Source: Bacteroidota bacterium
Lineage (GTDB): Bacteria; Bacteroidota; Bacteroidia; Cytophagales; UBA9547
Assembly: GCA_004293915.1 (NCBI GenBank)
Contig: RDZG01000066.1
Location: forward strand, 1-58,817
DNA: 58,817 nt
Reading direction: 5' to 3'
The notes under the pieces were generated by a model. That model was not told the origin of the DNA. It worked only from the letters and a program-made list of their open reading frames with translations, and searched no databases. The position numbers and the translations under genes are program-made. Positions 17,785 through 25,864 of this stretch are shown here, piece by piece. Each line of letters begins with the position of its first letter. Position 1 is the stretch's first letter.

Positions 17785-17792
17785 CAAAAGTA
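17785..17792 (-). promoter_or_regulatory. -7 element of the TonB receptor gene
   Basis: Minus-strand TACTTTTG fits TAnnTTTG and lies 35 bases before the ATG at 17749. It overlaps the longer candidate start at 17785 and so argues against it. Confidence 0.55.
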
Positions 17793-17885
17793 AGTTAGTC
17801 AATATTATGAGATGGTTAAATAAATCAGTTTAATATTAAGGAATTGTAAAATTCTAGTTATAATACAATTTATAGACAAAAAAAT

Positions 17886-18569
17886 CTAATCTGTTTTGCA
17901 AACAATCAAATGCCTAAAAGCCCATTTCCATTTAATTGTAAATTGTTGAAAGTTAAATTGTTGAAAAAAAACAGCCCATTCTGATTTTAAAAACCCACGT
18001 TCGACCGAAAGTGGTGCATCATTTTTTACTAAATAAGAATTTGAGAATAATTTTGTAATCATTTTAATACTCCATTTTGCTAACCAATTTCTGTGTAAAT
18101 CATTAATCACAAAGCCAACATTGGCATTTTTAGAACACCAATTAAGGTATTCAATTACCTCAATATCAGACAAATGATGACAAAACAATGCACAAGTAAT
18201 TATATCAAATTTTTGCTCAACAAGTTTATAATCTGAATGTATAAAATTGATTTCTGGAAAATCTACACAATGTTTTTGAGCATATAAAATGCAATCCAAT
18301 TTTAAATCTATACCTATAAAATGGACATCAAACCCATTTTTTCTAGCCCAAATTGCCATGGCTTTTAGCGAATCGCCACCACCACAAGCCACATCTGCCA
18401 CCGTATATGTTTTAGATTTATCGCTCAAAAGTAATTTTAAACCAGAAATTGTGATGACATGTCCACCCAAAAATGTATTGATAATGTTCAATTCTTTTAG
18501 GTTTTGAAACAACTCATTTTGAGGGATATTTGCTTGATCTAAAAGTTCTAATTGGTATGACTTTTTCAA
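17886..18569 (-). CDS. SAM-dependent class I methyltransferase
   Basis: A 227-residue protein with the Rossmann-fold methyltransferase signature: motif I V-A-D-V-A-C-G-G-G-D-S (about 57-67), an acidic loop F-I-G-I-D-L-K after strand 2, and C-A-L-F-C-H-H-L at the post-II strand. The substrate is unknown; relatives act on small hydrophobic molecules. The start is TTG at 18569, supported by a -7 element at 18593-18600 and by the absence of an ATG before the fold. It is divergent from the coiled-coil exported gene, with abutting promoters. Confidence 0.8.
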   Translation of the reverse strand: MKKSYQLELLDQANIPQNELFQNLKELNIINTFLGGHVITISGLKLLLSDKSKTYTVADVACGGGDSLKAMAIWARKNGFDVHFIGIDLKLDCILYAQKHCVDFPEINFIHSDYKLVEQKFDIITCALFCHHLSDIEVIEYLNWCSKNANVGFVINDLHRNWLAKWSIKMITKLFSNSYLVKNDAPLSVERGFLKSEWAVFFQQFNFQQFTIKWKWAFRHLIVCKTD

Positions 18570-18592
18570 TAATATAGTTGTAATTCTTGTTT

Positions 18593-18608
18593 CAAAGTTA
18601 TAAATTTG
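18593..18608. promoter_or_regulatory. Back-to-back -7 elements of a divergent promoter pair
   Basis: CAAAGTTA (minus-strand TAACTTTG, 18593-18600) directly abuts TAAATTTG (plus strand, 18601-18608). A TTG at 18578-18580 lies 20 bases before the plus element, a near-consensus -33. Each promoter's -33 region therefore overlaps the other promoter, so RNA polymerase cannot occupy both at once. Confidence 0.65.
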
Positions 18609-18622
18609 TGTTAATAATTGAT

Positions 18623-19075
18623 ATGAAAATCAAAATTCTCGTTTTATTTTTATTTTTTACAGTTTCGGCAACTTTTGCAGGTGAAAACTCTGGTTCATTT
18701 ACACAAGCCGACCGTGAGCGTTTGTATCGCCTCGAAATCAGAATGGAAGAAAATATGAAAACTATTGATGCTAAATTTGAAGCTTCAAATACAAAATTTG
18801 CAGCAATTCAAGATCAATTAAATGGTTTACAAAACCAAATAATTGGAATGCAAAGTCAAATCAATAATCTTTTTTATGTGGTTTTAACATTATTGGCAGC
18901 TATTTTGGGTTCTATTGGCTATTCGTTGTGGGATAGAATCAAAGCTAATGCACCAATCAAAGAATCTATAGAAGATGTGAAAGCCAAAAACATTCGTTTA
19001 ACAAATCTATTAAAAGAATTTGCTGAAAAAAATGCTGATTTCAAAGCCGTTTTCGATAGAGCAGCACTTTTATAA
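18623..19075 (+). CDS. Exported coiled-coil protein with one membrane anchor
   Basis: Not recognised as a named family. From the ATG at 18623 it is 150 residues. It has a signal peptide (M-K-I-K-I-L-V-L-F-L-F-F, ending T-F-A-G), a heptad-rich segment (about 28-85) with repeated Q and N such as Q-D-Q-L-N-G-L-Q-N-Q-I-I-G-M-Q, a membrane helix (about 88-108, V-V-L-T-L-L-A-A-I-L-G-S-I-G-Y), and a charged tail. The upstream in-frame ATG at 18587 lies before the -7 element at 18601-18608, so 18623 is preferred. A role as a membrane-tethered trimer or spacer is only a guess. Confidence 0.65.
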   Translation: MKIKILVLFLFFTVSATFAGENSGSFTQADRERLYRLEIRMEENMKTIDAKFEASNTKFAAIQDQLNGLQNQIIGMQSQINNLFYVVLTLLAAILGSIGYSLWDRIKANAPIKESIEDVKAKNIRLTNLLKEFAEKNADFKAVFDRAALL

Positions 19076-19134
19076 TTTTATTTCCTTTCTAAAAATATAA
19101 TCCATTTTTTTATTCGCTATTCGTTTTTGATTTC

Positions 19135-19142
19135 TATTTTTG
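19135..19142 (+). promoter_or_regulatory. -7 element before leuB
   Basis: TATTTTTG fits TAnnTTTG, 20 bases before the leuB ATG at 19163. No -33 TTTG was found at the right distance. Confidence 0.45.
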
Positions 19143-19162
19143 TGCCATAATTTATCATTTTA

Positions 19163-20233
19163 ATGAACAAAAAAATATTAGTAATTCCCGGAGATGGAAT
19201 TGGACAAGAAGTTACCACTTGGGGAAAAAAAGTTTTAGAACAAATCGCAAAAAAATATAACCATACGTTTAGTTTTGACGAAGCCATAATGGGGCATACA
19301 GCCATTGAAGCAACTGGTAATCCGCTTCCAGACGAAACATTAGCCAAAGCAAAAGCTACCGATGCCATACTTTTTGGAGCAATCGGACATATTAAATACG
19401 ACAACGACCCTTCGGCAAAAGTTAGACCCGAACAAGGACTTTTGAAAATCAGAAAAGAATTAGGTTTATATGCAAATCTGCGTCCAATAAAATTATTTGA
19501 CGAACTTTTGGGAGCTTCGAGTATTAAGCCACAAATATTAAAAGGTGCTGATATTTTATTTTTTAGAGAATTGACAGGCGATGTATATTTTGGAGAAAAA
19601 AAACGCAGCGAAGACCGCAATACAGCATCCGATTTAATGATTTATTCAAGATATGAAGTAGAAAGAATTGCCGAAAAAGCATTTAAAGCTGCTCAAACCC
19701 GTAGCAAAAAACTTTGTTCAGTAGACAAAGCTAATGTATTGGAATCGAGCCGTTTATGGAGAGAAGTAGTGCAAGATGTAGCAAAAAAATACCCAGATGT
19801 GCAAACCGAACACATGTTTATTGACAATGCGGCTATGCAATTAATCAAAGATCCAAAAAAGTTTGATGTTGTACTTACTGCAAATCTTTTTGGAGATATT
19901 TTAACTGACGAAGCATCGCAAATTGCTGGCTCTATGGGCATGTTGGCATCGGCATCGATTGGCGATTCAGTTGGTTTTTACGAACCAATTCATGGTTCGG
20001 CACATGACATTGCTGGCAAAGGAATTGCAAATCCTTTGGCTTCAATTTTATCTGTTGCGTTACTTTTAGATATTTCTTTTGGGCTAAAAACAGAATCAAA
20101 CGCTGTGATTACATCTGTTGAAAAAACACTTAAACAAGGCTATCGCTGCAAAGATATTGCGGATTCAACTACGCCTATTGATAAAATCTGTACTACCTCA
20201 CAAATGGGAGAAATTGTAATTTCTAACTTATAA
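19163..20233 (+). CDS. leuB: 3-isopropylmalate dehydrogenase
   Basis: LeuB oxidatively decarboxylates 3-isopropylmalate with NAD+ in leucine synthesis. The 356-residue length is typical. It shows the family G-D-G-I-G near the N-terminus, the substrate-contact segment L-L-K-I-R-K-E-L-G-L-Y-A-N-L-R-P, the R-E-L-T-G-D-V-Y-F-G motif, the metal-binding D-I-L-T-D-E-A-S region, and the NAD-binding E-P-I-H-G-S-A-H-D. The L-L-K-I-R-K-E-L loop favours isopropylmalate over isocitrate or tartrate. No leuA, leuC or leuD is adjacent. dprA follows after 13 bases and may share the transcript. Confidence 0.93.
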   Translation: MNKKILVIPGDGIGQEVTTWGKKVLEQIAKKYNHTFSFDEAIMGHTAIEATGNPLPDETLAKAKATDAILFGAIGHIKYDNDPSAKVRPEQGLLKIRKELGLYANLRPIKLFDELLGASSIKPQILKGADILFFRELTGDVYFGEKKRSEDRNTASDLMIYSRYEVERIAEKAFKAAQTRSKKLCSVDKANVLESSRLWREVVQDVAKKYPDVQTEHMFIDNAAMQLIKDPKKFDVVLTANLFGDILTDEASQIAGSMGMLASASIGDSVGFYEPIHGSAHDIAGKGIANPLASILSVALLLDISFGLKTESNAVITSVEKTLKQGYRCKDIADSTTPIDKICTTSQMGEIVISNL

Positions 20234-20246
20234 TTTTCTAAGAATA

Positions 20247-21350
20247 ATGCCTACTGATAATCAAAAATTATATGAAATTGCAGTAGGCTTAATCCCCGGT
20301 GTTGGAAATTTAATAACCAAACAACTCGTTGGTTTTTGTGGTTCGGCAGAAGATATTTTTAAAATGTCGAAATCAAAATTACTTAAAATACCAAATGTAG
20401 GCGAAGTTGTTGCACAGCAAATTTTAGATGCTAATGTGCTTGATTTAGCCGAAAAAGAACTTTTAAAAGCAGAAAAAGAAGGTATTGAGATTCTGTTTTT
20501 TACTAACCCAAATTATCCGCAACGCCTCAAGCGTTTTGCAGATGCTCCTGCCCTACTCTATCACAAAGGAACTGAAAATTTAAACCACGAAAGAACCATA
20601 GGAATTGTTGGAACACGCAATGCCACCGAATACGGAAAAGAAATGACTGACCAAATTTGCAAAGATTTGGTTCAATATAATCCACAAATAATCAGCGGAT
20701 TAGCATATGGCATTGATATAGCAGCACATAAATCGGCACTAAAATATGGCTTAAAAACAATTGGTGTAATGGCAAGCGGAATTGATATCATTTATCCTGC
20801 TGTGCATAAATCAACTGCAATAGAAATGCAAAAAAATGGGGCAATTATTACTGAAAATAAATTTGGAACTATTCCCGATGCTCCTCGTTTTCCAGCTCGC
20901 AATCGCATAATTGCAGGGATTTCAGATTTGCTAATTGTTGTTGAAGCTGCCGAAAAAGGAGGAGCTTTAATAACTGCCGAAATTGCAAACGACTATGGTA
21001 TAGATGTTTATGCCGTTCCAGGAAAAGTAAACGACAAATTTTCTGGCGGATGCAATAAACTTATTGCACAATCAAAAGCTTCGATTTTTACTTCAGTTTC
21101 AGAATTGGTTGAATTTTTGGGCTGGAATTTGAAAGGCGAAAAAAAAGCGAAAAAACAAACCATTGAGCCAACGCTTGAAGGAGATGAAAAAATAGTTTAT
21201 GATTTATTAGTTCAAAACGCTTCACTGCAAATTGATGATTTGGCTTGGCAATCGCAAATCAATCTTAATAAACTTAGTTCAGTTATTTTAAACTTAGAAT
21301 TTGCAGGAATTATAAAACTTTTACCAGGCAAAAAGTATGCTTTAAAATGA
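20247..21350 (+). CDS. dprA: DNA-processing protein DprA
   Basis: DprA binds incoming single-stranded DNA and loads RecA during natural transformation. The 367-residue protein has an N-terminal helix-hairpin-helix-like segment (about 10-60). The Rossmann-like DprA core includes G-I-V-G-T-R-N-A-T, S-G-L-A-Y-G-I-D, G-V-M-A-S-G-I-D, F-P-A-R-N-R-I-I-A-G and E-K-G-G-A-L-I-T. A C-terminal winged-helix segment spans about 300-367. It follows leuB by 13 bases. DprA is widespread in Bacteroidota, so its presence alone does not prove competence. Confidence 0.93.
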   Translation: MPTDNQKLYEIAVGLIPGVGNLITKQLVGFCGSAEDIFKMSKSKLLKIPNVGEVVAQQILDANVLDLAEKELLKAEKEGIEILFFTNPNYPQRLKRFADAPALLYHKGTENLNHERTIGIVGTRNATEYGKEMTDQICKDLVQYNPQIISGLAYGIDIAAHKSALKYGLKTIGVMASGIDIIYPAVHKSTAIEMQKNGAIITENKFGTIPDAPRFPARNRIIAGISDLLIVVEAAEKGGALITAEIANDYGIDVYAVPGKVNDKFSGGCNKLIAQSKASIFTSVSELVEFLGWNLKGEKKAKKQTIEPTLEGDEKIVYDLLVQNASLQIDDLAWQSQINLNKLSSVILNLEFAGIIKLLPGKKYALK

Positions 21351-21363
21351 ATTATTTTATATT

Positions 21364-21831
21364 TCAAACAGATTTTATTTTTTCTAATTCGATTAAATCA
21401 ATTTGATCTTTTGGTCTATTTGATGCTTTTTTGGCAGTAATTAGTTGATTCAAATGCAAAAAGGGTACTTTAATTTTTTCTATTTCTGCAATACTTGCTA
21501 AATCATAACATTCTTGAAATGTAATATTTTCTAGACCCAAAACAGCAGTCATAATATCTAATGTAACATCTTTTGTTAAACTAAACTCTGACCTTCCTGC
21601 TATAAATTCAATTGTTTCTAGTTCTGGAAAATCGCCTAATTCTAATTCTAAAAAACTTTTTCTTAATGCAATTCTATTTTCAAGTGTATCTTCTAAATAA
21701 ATATCAATATCGCCTGTAAAACGATGAAAACCATGTAAATTAACTGCAAATCCACCAATCATAATATAGCGAAGTTTGTTTTTTTCAAAAACTTCCCAAA
21801 CTTTTAATATGGCTTCGTCTAAAATATCCAT
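21364..21831 (-). CDS. Nucleotidyltransferase-fold protein of a putative two-gene module
   Basis: A 155-residue protein with a nucleotidyltransferase-like core: I-G-G-F-A-V-N-L-H-G (26-35), then R-F-T-G-D-I-D-I-Y-L (37-46), with two acidic residues placed as in the pol-beta superfamily. A later D-I-M-T may be the third acidic site. It resembles the short AbiEii/DUF6036-like proteins found in toxin-antitoxin or phage-defence cassettes. It begins in the base after the stop of a 47-residue minus-strand gene, so the two are tightly coupled. Toxin or antitoxin polarity cannot be decided from the sequence. Confidence 0.7.
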   Translation of the reverse strand: MDILDEAILKVWEVFEKNKLRYIMIGGFAVNLHGFHRFTGDIDIYLEDTLENRIALRKSFLELELGDFPELETIEFIAGRSEFSLTKDVTLDIMTAVLGLENITFQECYDLASIAEIEKIKVPFLHLNQLITAKKASNRPKDQIDLIELEKIKSV

Positions 21832-21975
21832 TTATGGTTTATGCTCAATTTTTGCGGTTTTCATTAAGCGTTGGGCTTTGATAAGCGAAGTAAGAATATA
21901 AAATTTTTCAGTATCCGTTCTATTTATTGCAATTTTAAGTTTTTCGAGTTCTTTATCCAAAATCTTGCTTTCCAT
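21832..21975 (-). CDS. Small 47-residue partner of the nucleotidyltransferase
   Basis: A short gene with an ATG at 21975 and a stop at 21834-21832, immediately followed by the ATG of the nucleotidyltransferase with no gap. The protein is helical and charged, M-E-S-K-I-L-D-K-E-L-E-K-L-K at the start and ending K-I-E-H-K-P. Size, zero spacing and position ahead of a nucleotidyltransferase make it a likely antitoxin or adaptor. I do not recognise its family. The coding call rests on start, stop and abutment only. Confidence 0.6.
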   Translation of the reverse strand: MESKILDKELEKLKIAINRTDTEKFYILTSLIKAQRLMKTAKIEHKP

Positions 21976-22010
21976 ACGTTCAATTTTATTCTAAAAATAC
22001 AAAATAAAAA

Positions 22011-23444
22011 TTATAATTCAAAAGATTCTCCTTTTGCAGGAATCAAAACTTGATGATAGCCTAGCGAATTTAATTTATGCTCAAAGCCAGCCATTGCCTC
22101 GAGGTCGCCATGTGTAAGAAATATATTTTTAAGTGTTTTTGAATCTTGAATTTGAACAAAATTTACTAAATCATTTTGATCGCCATGAGCACTAAAGCAA
22201 TCTAAAATCACAACATCGGCTCTAACTTCTAGTTTTTTATTTCTTACATTAATTTCTTTTGCTCCATGTATCAATTCATGTCCTAAAGTTCCTTCTGCAC
22301 AATACCCAATAATACAAATAGTTGCTTTTGCATTTTCCAGATTTTGTTGAATATGATGCTCAATTCTGCCACCACTTATCATGCCAGAAGAGGAAATTAT
22401 AATGCACGGTTCATAATGATTTGATAATGCTTTACTGTGTCGAACATCTTGTATATATTCCAAATTTTCGAAATCAAAAAGCTCTTCGTTATCCTCATAA
22501 AAGTTTTTGGCTTCTTTATTTAGTTGGTTTACAAATTGCTCGTAAACTTTTGTGCTTTCAAACGCCATTGGACTGTCAGCATAAACTTTTATGCGTGGCA
22601 AATCTGTGTTTTGATACAATTTATTGAGTGTAAAAAGCAATGCTTGTGTTCTGCCAACCGAAAAAGCTGGAATAATTAAACGACCTTGTTTTTCGATACA
22701 GGCTTTTTTAATTACCTCATACAGAGCTTGTTCTGGAGTTTTTTCGTTTTTATGTAAGCGATTTCCATACGTACTTTCACAAATTAAATAATCAACTTTT
22801 GGAGGTATTTGTGGATCTGGCAATAAAGGGTAATTTTTTCTGCCTATATCTCCCGAAAAACAAATAGTTTTGTTAATTCCAGATTCTTTTATGGTAAAAA
22901 TAACATTTGCAGCACCTAATAAATGTCCGGCATGATTAAAATATACAGAAATCGAGTCTGTGATTTTGAATTTTTGATTTGTTGCTACTGTTACAAACCT
23001 TTCCATGGTATCGTCTACATGTTTTGAAAAAAACAATTCATTGGCAAAATCAGGCATTTTGCGAGAGTTTTTACTTTTATCAAGCACTTTTTTAAGCTTT
23101 TTCTGATTCAATTGAGCCGAATCGTGAAGCAAAATACGAGAAAGATAATAAGTAGGCGAAGTGCATAAAATTTGACCTTCGTAGCCTTCTTTGAAAAGCA
23201 AAGGCAATCTTCCCGTGTGGTCAATATGTGCATGTGTTAGCACAACTACATCAATATCAGATGCTTCGAATGGAAAAACTGGCTTTGGAATGTATTTTTG
23301 ATTTTCAATTTTGATTGCTTCAGGTTCTGGTTTTTTCTTTTCCATGTTTTGACCACAATCGATTAGTATTTTATAATCTTCGATTTCGAGCAAATACATC
23401 GAACCAGTAACTTGTTGGGCAGCACCCAAAAATGTTAATTTCAT
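22011..23444 (-). CDS. Beta-CASP metallo-beta-lactamase-fold RNA nuclease
   Basis: A 477-residue protein of the metallo-beta-lactamase fold with beta-CASP insertion, the family of CPSF73-like and YSH1-like ribonucleases. Motif II is T-H-A-H71... written H-A-H-I-D-H (H71, H73, D75, H76). Later motifs are N-H-A-G-H, F-S-G-D-I-G, S-T-Y-G-N-R, beta-CASP I-I-S-S-S-G-M-I-S-G-G-R, and the final C-F-S-A-H-G-D (motif C). The intact zinc ligands imply an active RNA endo- or exonuclease. It has no operon partner; a 48-base gap separates it from bamD upstream on the same strand. Confidence 0.88.
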   Translation of the reverse strand: MKLTFLGAAQQVTGSMYLLEIEDYKILIDCGQNMEKKKPEPEAIKIENQKYIPKPVFPFEASDIDVVVLTHAHIDHTGRLPLLFKEGYEGQILCTSPTYYLSRILLHDSAQLNQKKLKKVLDKSKNSRKMPDFANELFFSKHVDDTMERFVTVATNQKFKITDSISVYFNHAGHLLGAANVIFTIKESGINKTICFSGDIGRKNYPLLPDPQIPPKVDYLICESTYGNRLHKNEKTPEQALYEVIKKACIEKQGRLIIPAFSVGRTQALLFTLNKLYQNTDLPRIKVYADSPMAFESTKVYEQFVNQLNKEAKNFYEDNEELFDFENLEYIQDVRHSKALSNHYEPCIIISSSGMISGGRIEHHIQQNLENAKATICIIGYCAEGTLGHELIHGAKEINVRNKKLEVRADVVILDCFSAHGDQNDLVNFVQIQDSKTLKNIFLTHGDLEAMAGFEHKLNSLGYHQVLIPAKGESFEL

Positions 23445-23492
23445 TTTTTAACCTTTTTTAGGCAGATTTTTGATTGTAATAGTGTAAAAAAA

Positions 23493-24290
23493 TCATAAAC
23501 TTACACCTGTAAGTTTGATTTTATCATAAATCGCTTCTGCATCTTTTATAAATTTGCTTTCAGGAAATTTATCTATAAAAGCATAATAATGTTCTAGTGC
23601 TGATTTCAATCGTTCTTTGCGTTTGCTTTCCAAGCTTTGAGTCGCATATTCATATTGAGATTGTATTTTATAATACATCAACTCCTCGATGTATTTAGAA
23701 CTTGGAAAATCTTTTGCAAAATTATCAAACGACATCACACAAGCTCTGTAATCTTTCATTCGATATAATTGTTTTGCCAAATTATATGCCTTAAATTCAA
23801 GCTTGAAGTTTAATTTATCAACCATTGTATTGCATTGCTCCAAATATTTTGTTTGAGGAAAAGCTTCCAAAAACTGCTGTATTCCATCTTTGGCTTCTAA
23901 TGTAGTGGTTTGGTCGAGCGAATATTCGGGAGAATCATCGAATTTTGATTTGCAATGCATATAATATGCTTCTTCGGCAAAAGTACTTCGTGGATAGGTA
24001 TCGTAAAAACGTTTAAACCAATAGGCACTCAAAACATAAAATTTTTGATAATATTGTGTATAAGCAAAGGTATAAAGAGCTTTTTCGGCTTCATTCTGAC
24101 CTTTCATTAAAGGCAAAAGCTCTTCTAGCAAGGTACCAGCTTTATAATACGATTTTTGATTATAAAACTCCATTGCACCTTTATATTTGAACTCAATATT
24201 TGTACTTTTTTGGTACATAGAAAATTTGCTACACGAGGCAAATACCAAAACTGCAACAAATAGTAAAGTGATTTTTTTAAATGTTTTCAA
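23493..24290 (-). CDS. bamD: Outer-membrane assembly lipoprotein BamD
   Basis: BamD is the essential lipoprotein of the BAM complex that inserts outer-membrane barrels. From the TTG at 24290 the protein is 265 residues: a lipoprotein signal M-K-T-F-K-K-I-T-L-L-F-V-A-V-L-V-F-A-S-C with Cys20, then tetratricopeptide-like helical repeats such as A-L-Y-T-F-A-Y-T-Q-Y and A-E-E-A-Y-Y-M-H-C-K-S-K-F. The reading frame opens further up, at a TTG at 24338, but that codon lies upstream of the -7 element (24308-24315) and would break the signal peptide. This makes 24290 the better start. Confidence 0.88.
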   Translation of the reverse strand: MKTFKKITLLFVAVLVFASCSKFSMYQKSTNIEFKYKGAMEFYNQKSYYKAGTLLEELLPLMKGQNEAEKALYTFAYTQYYQKFYVLSAYWFKRFYDTYPRSTFAEEAYYMHCKSKFDDSPEYSLDQTTTLEAKDGIQQFLEAFPQTKYLEQCNTMVDKLNFKLEFKAYNLAKQLYRMKDYRACVMSFDNFAKDFPSSKYIEELMYYKIQSQYEYATQSLESKRKERLKSALEHYYAFIDKFPESKFIKDAEAIYDKIKLTGVSL

Positions 24291-24307
24291 CGAAAAATTA
24301 TTTTTTA

Positions 24308-24339
24308 CAAAGTTAGGTATTAAACAAAGAAAATTCAAA
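24308..24339 (-). promoter_or_regulatory. bamD promoter, full consensus
   Basis: On the minus strand: TTTG (24339-24336), 20-base spacer, TAACTTTG (24315-24308). This is an exact match to the Bacteroidota TTTG-N19-21-TAnnTTTG promoter. It sits 17 bases before the TTG at 24290 and fixes that start. Confidence 0.75.
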
Positions 24340-24344
24340 TGAAA

Positions 24345-25202
24345 TTATCTATCTGTAATAGCATCAATTAATTTTAGTATCTCGACTTTTGTTAATCCAG
24401 TCAATAACATAAGGTTTTCTATTGACAAACCAATTTTCAGTCCATTCTGAATTACTGATGATTTTTCTTCAATTTTTCCTTCAATTTTTCCTTCAACAAA
24501 TGCAGTATCAACTACCCCTTTTAAATCGCGATATTTTTTTAAACTATCATGATATGCTGCTAATTCTGATTCGCTATAATTTGAAATTTGAGCTTTTTCA
24601 AATGCTTTTTGAAATAAATCATCTTTAAAAATTTCTGGTATATCATAAAAATCATTCAAATGTTTGATGAAAAACAACCATTTGTCTAATCTGTTATTTA
24701 GCTGATGTTCTTTTTTATTAAAATTAGGCATTTCTAAATACACAAATTTTAATTTATCATAAAAAACTGCATTATTTTGATTTTTCAATTGAACATGATG
24801 AATTACCTCTCCTTTATTTTCGTCTACATCTTCAAAAACAAAATCCAAAATGCCAACACAATAAACAGATTTTAAAGCATAATCCCATTCGTTTTTTTCG
24901 GCTTGTTCTTGAATTGGAAATGTGGAATAATAAATAGTTCTGTCTTTAAAATATTTTTGTTTCGCTTTTTGTAGTTCAACTATTATTTTTTCACCTTTTT
25001 TAGTGTCGCAATAAATATCATAAACAGCTCTTCTCTCAGCGTCAATTTGTCCATATTTTTCTTTGTCCTTAAATGTTAAATCAATAATTTCGGTTTCAGG
25101 CAATAAATTTGATAAAAAATCAATCAATAAAGGTTTGCTTGCTTCTTCTCCAAAAAGCTTTTTAAAACCAAAATCAGTAAATGGATTGATATATTTAGAC
25201 AT
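24345..25202 (-). CDS. Rpn-type PD-(D/E)XK nuclease (PDDEXK_2 family)
   Basis: A 285-residue member of the Rpn/PDDEXK_2 nuclease family, proteins tied to RecA-independent recombination and often miscalled transposases. The N-terminus has the family opening N-P-F-T-D-F-G-F-K-K-L-F-G, then D-I-Y-C-D as the first acidic site and I-I-V-E-L-Q-K as the E-x-Q/K pair, followed by Y-Y-S-T-F-P-I-Q-E-Q. Near the C-terminus a short repeat, E-G-K-I-E-G-K-I-E-E, is typical of these proteins. The ATG at 25202 is preferred to the TTG at 25211. No inverted repeats or target duplications were seen, so this is not evidence for an insertion sequence. It ends 6 bases before the bamD frame-opening codon, and bamD has its own promoter. 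Confidence 0.85.
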   Translation of the reverse strand: MSKYINPFTDFGFKKLFGEEASKPLLIDFLSNLLPETEIIDLTFKDKEKYGQIDAERRAVYDIYCDTKKGEKIIVELQKAKQKYFKDRTIYYSTFPIQEQAEKNEWDYALKSVYCVGILDFVFEDVDENKGEVIHHVQLKNQNNAVFYDKLKFVYLEMPNFNKKEHQLNNRLDKWLFFIKHLNDFYDIPEIFKDDLFQKAFEKAQISNYSESELAAYHDSLKKYRDLKGVVDTAFVEGKIEGKIEEKSSVIQNGLKIGLSIENLMLLTGLTKVEILKLIDAITDR

Positions 25203-25220
25203 ATGAATCAATAATTATCG

Positions 25221-25228
25221 CAAATTTA
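25221..25228 (-). promoter_or_regulatory. -7 element of the Rpn-type gene
   Basis: Minus-strand TAAATTTG fits TAnnTTTG, 18 bases before the ATG at 25202. No -33 TTTG is in place. Confidence 0.45.
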
Positions 25229-25278
25229 CAATTTTAGTGATTCATTAAATTAGAATTCAAGAAAATATATTCAAAATA

Positions 25279-25728
25279 TTATCCCAAAATCTGGCTAGTG
25301 TGGTCTTTTGTTATTACTTTATCAATAATATTAGAAATTACACCTTTTTCGTCTATCAAAAATGTGGTACGAGCTATGCCCATATATTTTTTTCCATACA
25401 TTGATTTTTCTACCCAAACACCATAATCTTCAACAACTTTTTTGTCTGTGTCAGCAATAAGTGGAAATGGTAATTCAAACTTTTCGATAAATTTTTTGTG
25501 CGATTTTTCGTCATCAGCACTTACACCAATTACTTGAATCCCTTTTGCTTTGAGTTGCATTTCATTATCTCTCAAATTGCAAGCTTGTTCGGTACAACCT
25601 GGCGTATTGTCTTTTGGATAAAAATATAGTGCAATTTTTTTGCCCAAAAAACTAGAAAGCTTAATTGGATTTCCGTTTTGGTCTTTGCTAATAATTTCTG
25701 GTGCTTGTTGTCCGACAGTAAGTTTCAT
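25279..25728 (-). CDS. bcp: Thioredoxin-dependent peroxiredoxin (Bcp family)
   Basis: A 149-residue Bcp/PrxQ peroxiredoxin, reducing peroxides with thioredoxin. The active-site segment is F-Y-P-K-D-N-T-P-G-C45-T-E-Q-A-C50, with the peroxidatic Cys45 and a resolving Cys50 five residues later, the alpha-2 type arrangement. A conserved R-T-T-F-L-I-D lies near the end. The upstream in-frame ATG at 25770 is rejected because the consensus promoter (25737-25767) lies between it and 25728. The leader is then only a few bases. Confidence 0.92.
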   Translation of the reverse strand: MKLTVGQQAPEIISKDQNGNPIKLSSFLGKKIALYFYPKDNTPGCTEQACNLRDNEMQLKAKGIQVIGVSADDEKSHKKFIEKFELPFPLIADTDKKVVEDYGVWVEKSMYGKKYMGIARTTFLIDEKGVISNIIDKVITKDHTSQILG

Positions 25729-25736
25729 ATAAATTT

Positions 25737-25767
25737 CAAAAATAGATTTGGTTAATTTACTATCAAA
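25737..25767 (-). promoter_or_regulatory. bcp promoter, full consensus
   Basis: Minus strand: TTTG (25767-25764), 19-base spacer, TATTTTTG (25744-25737). It ends eight bases before the ATG at 25728, so the leader is very short or absent. Confidence 0.75.
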
Positions 25768-25864
25768 CAACTGCTTAGGTATAATTGTTCAAATAAAAAA
25801 TCATAAAAAACTTGTGAATAGAAATAAATTTATTTTATTTGCCTTTAAATCAATAGATTAACCT

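Noticed and set aside
17747-17785. Longer N-termini for the TonB receptor (17785), bcp (25770), the substrate-binding protein (34886) and the coiled-coil exported protein (18587)
   Set aside because: Each extension crosses a TAnnTTTG element and displaces a good signal peptide or family start.
24345-25202. A transposase and hence a mobile element
   Set aside because: The protein is an Rpn-type PD-(D/E)XK nuclease; no inverted repeats or target duplications were found around it.
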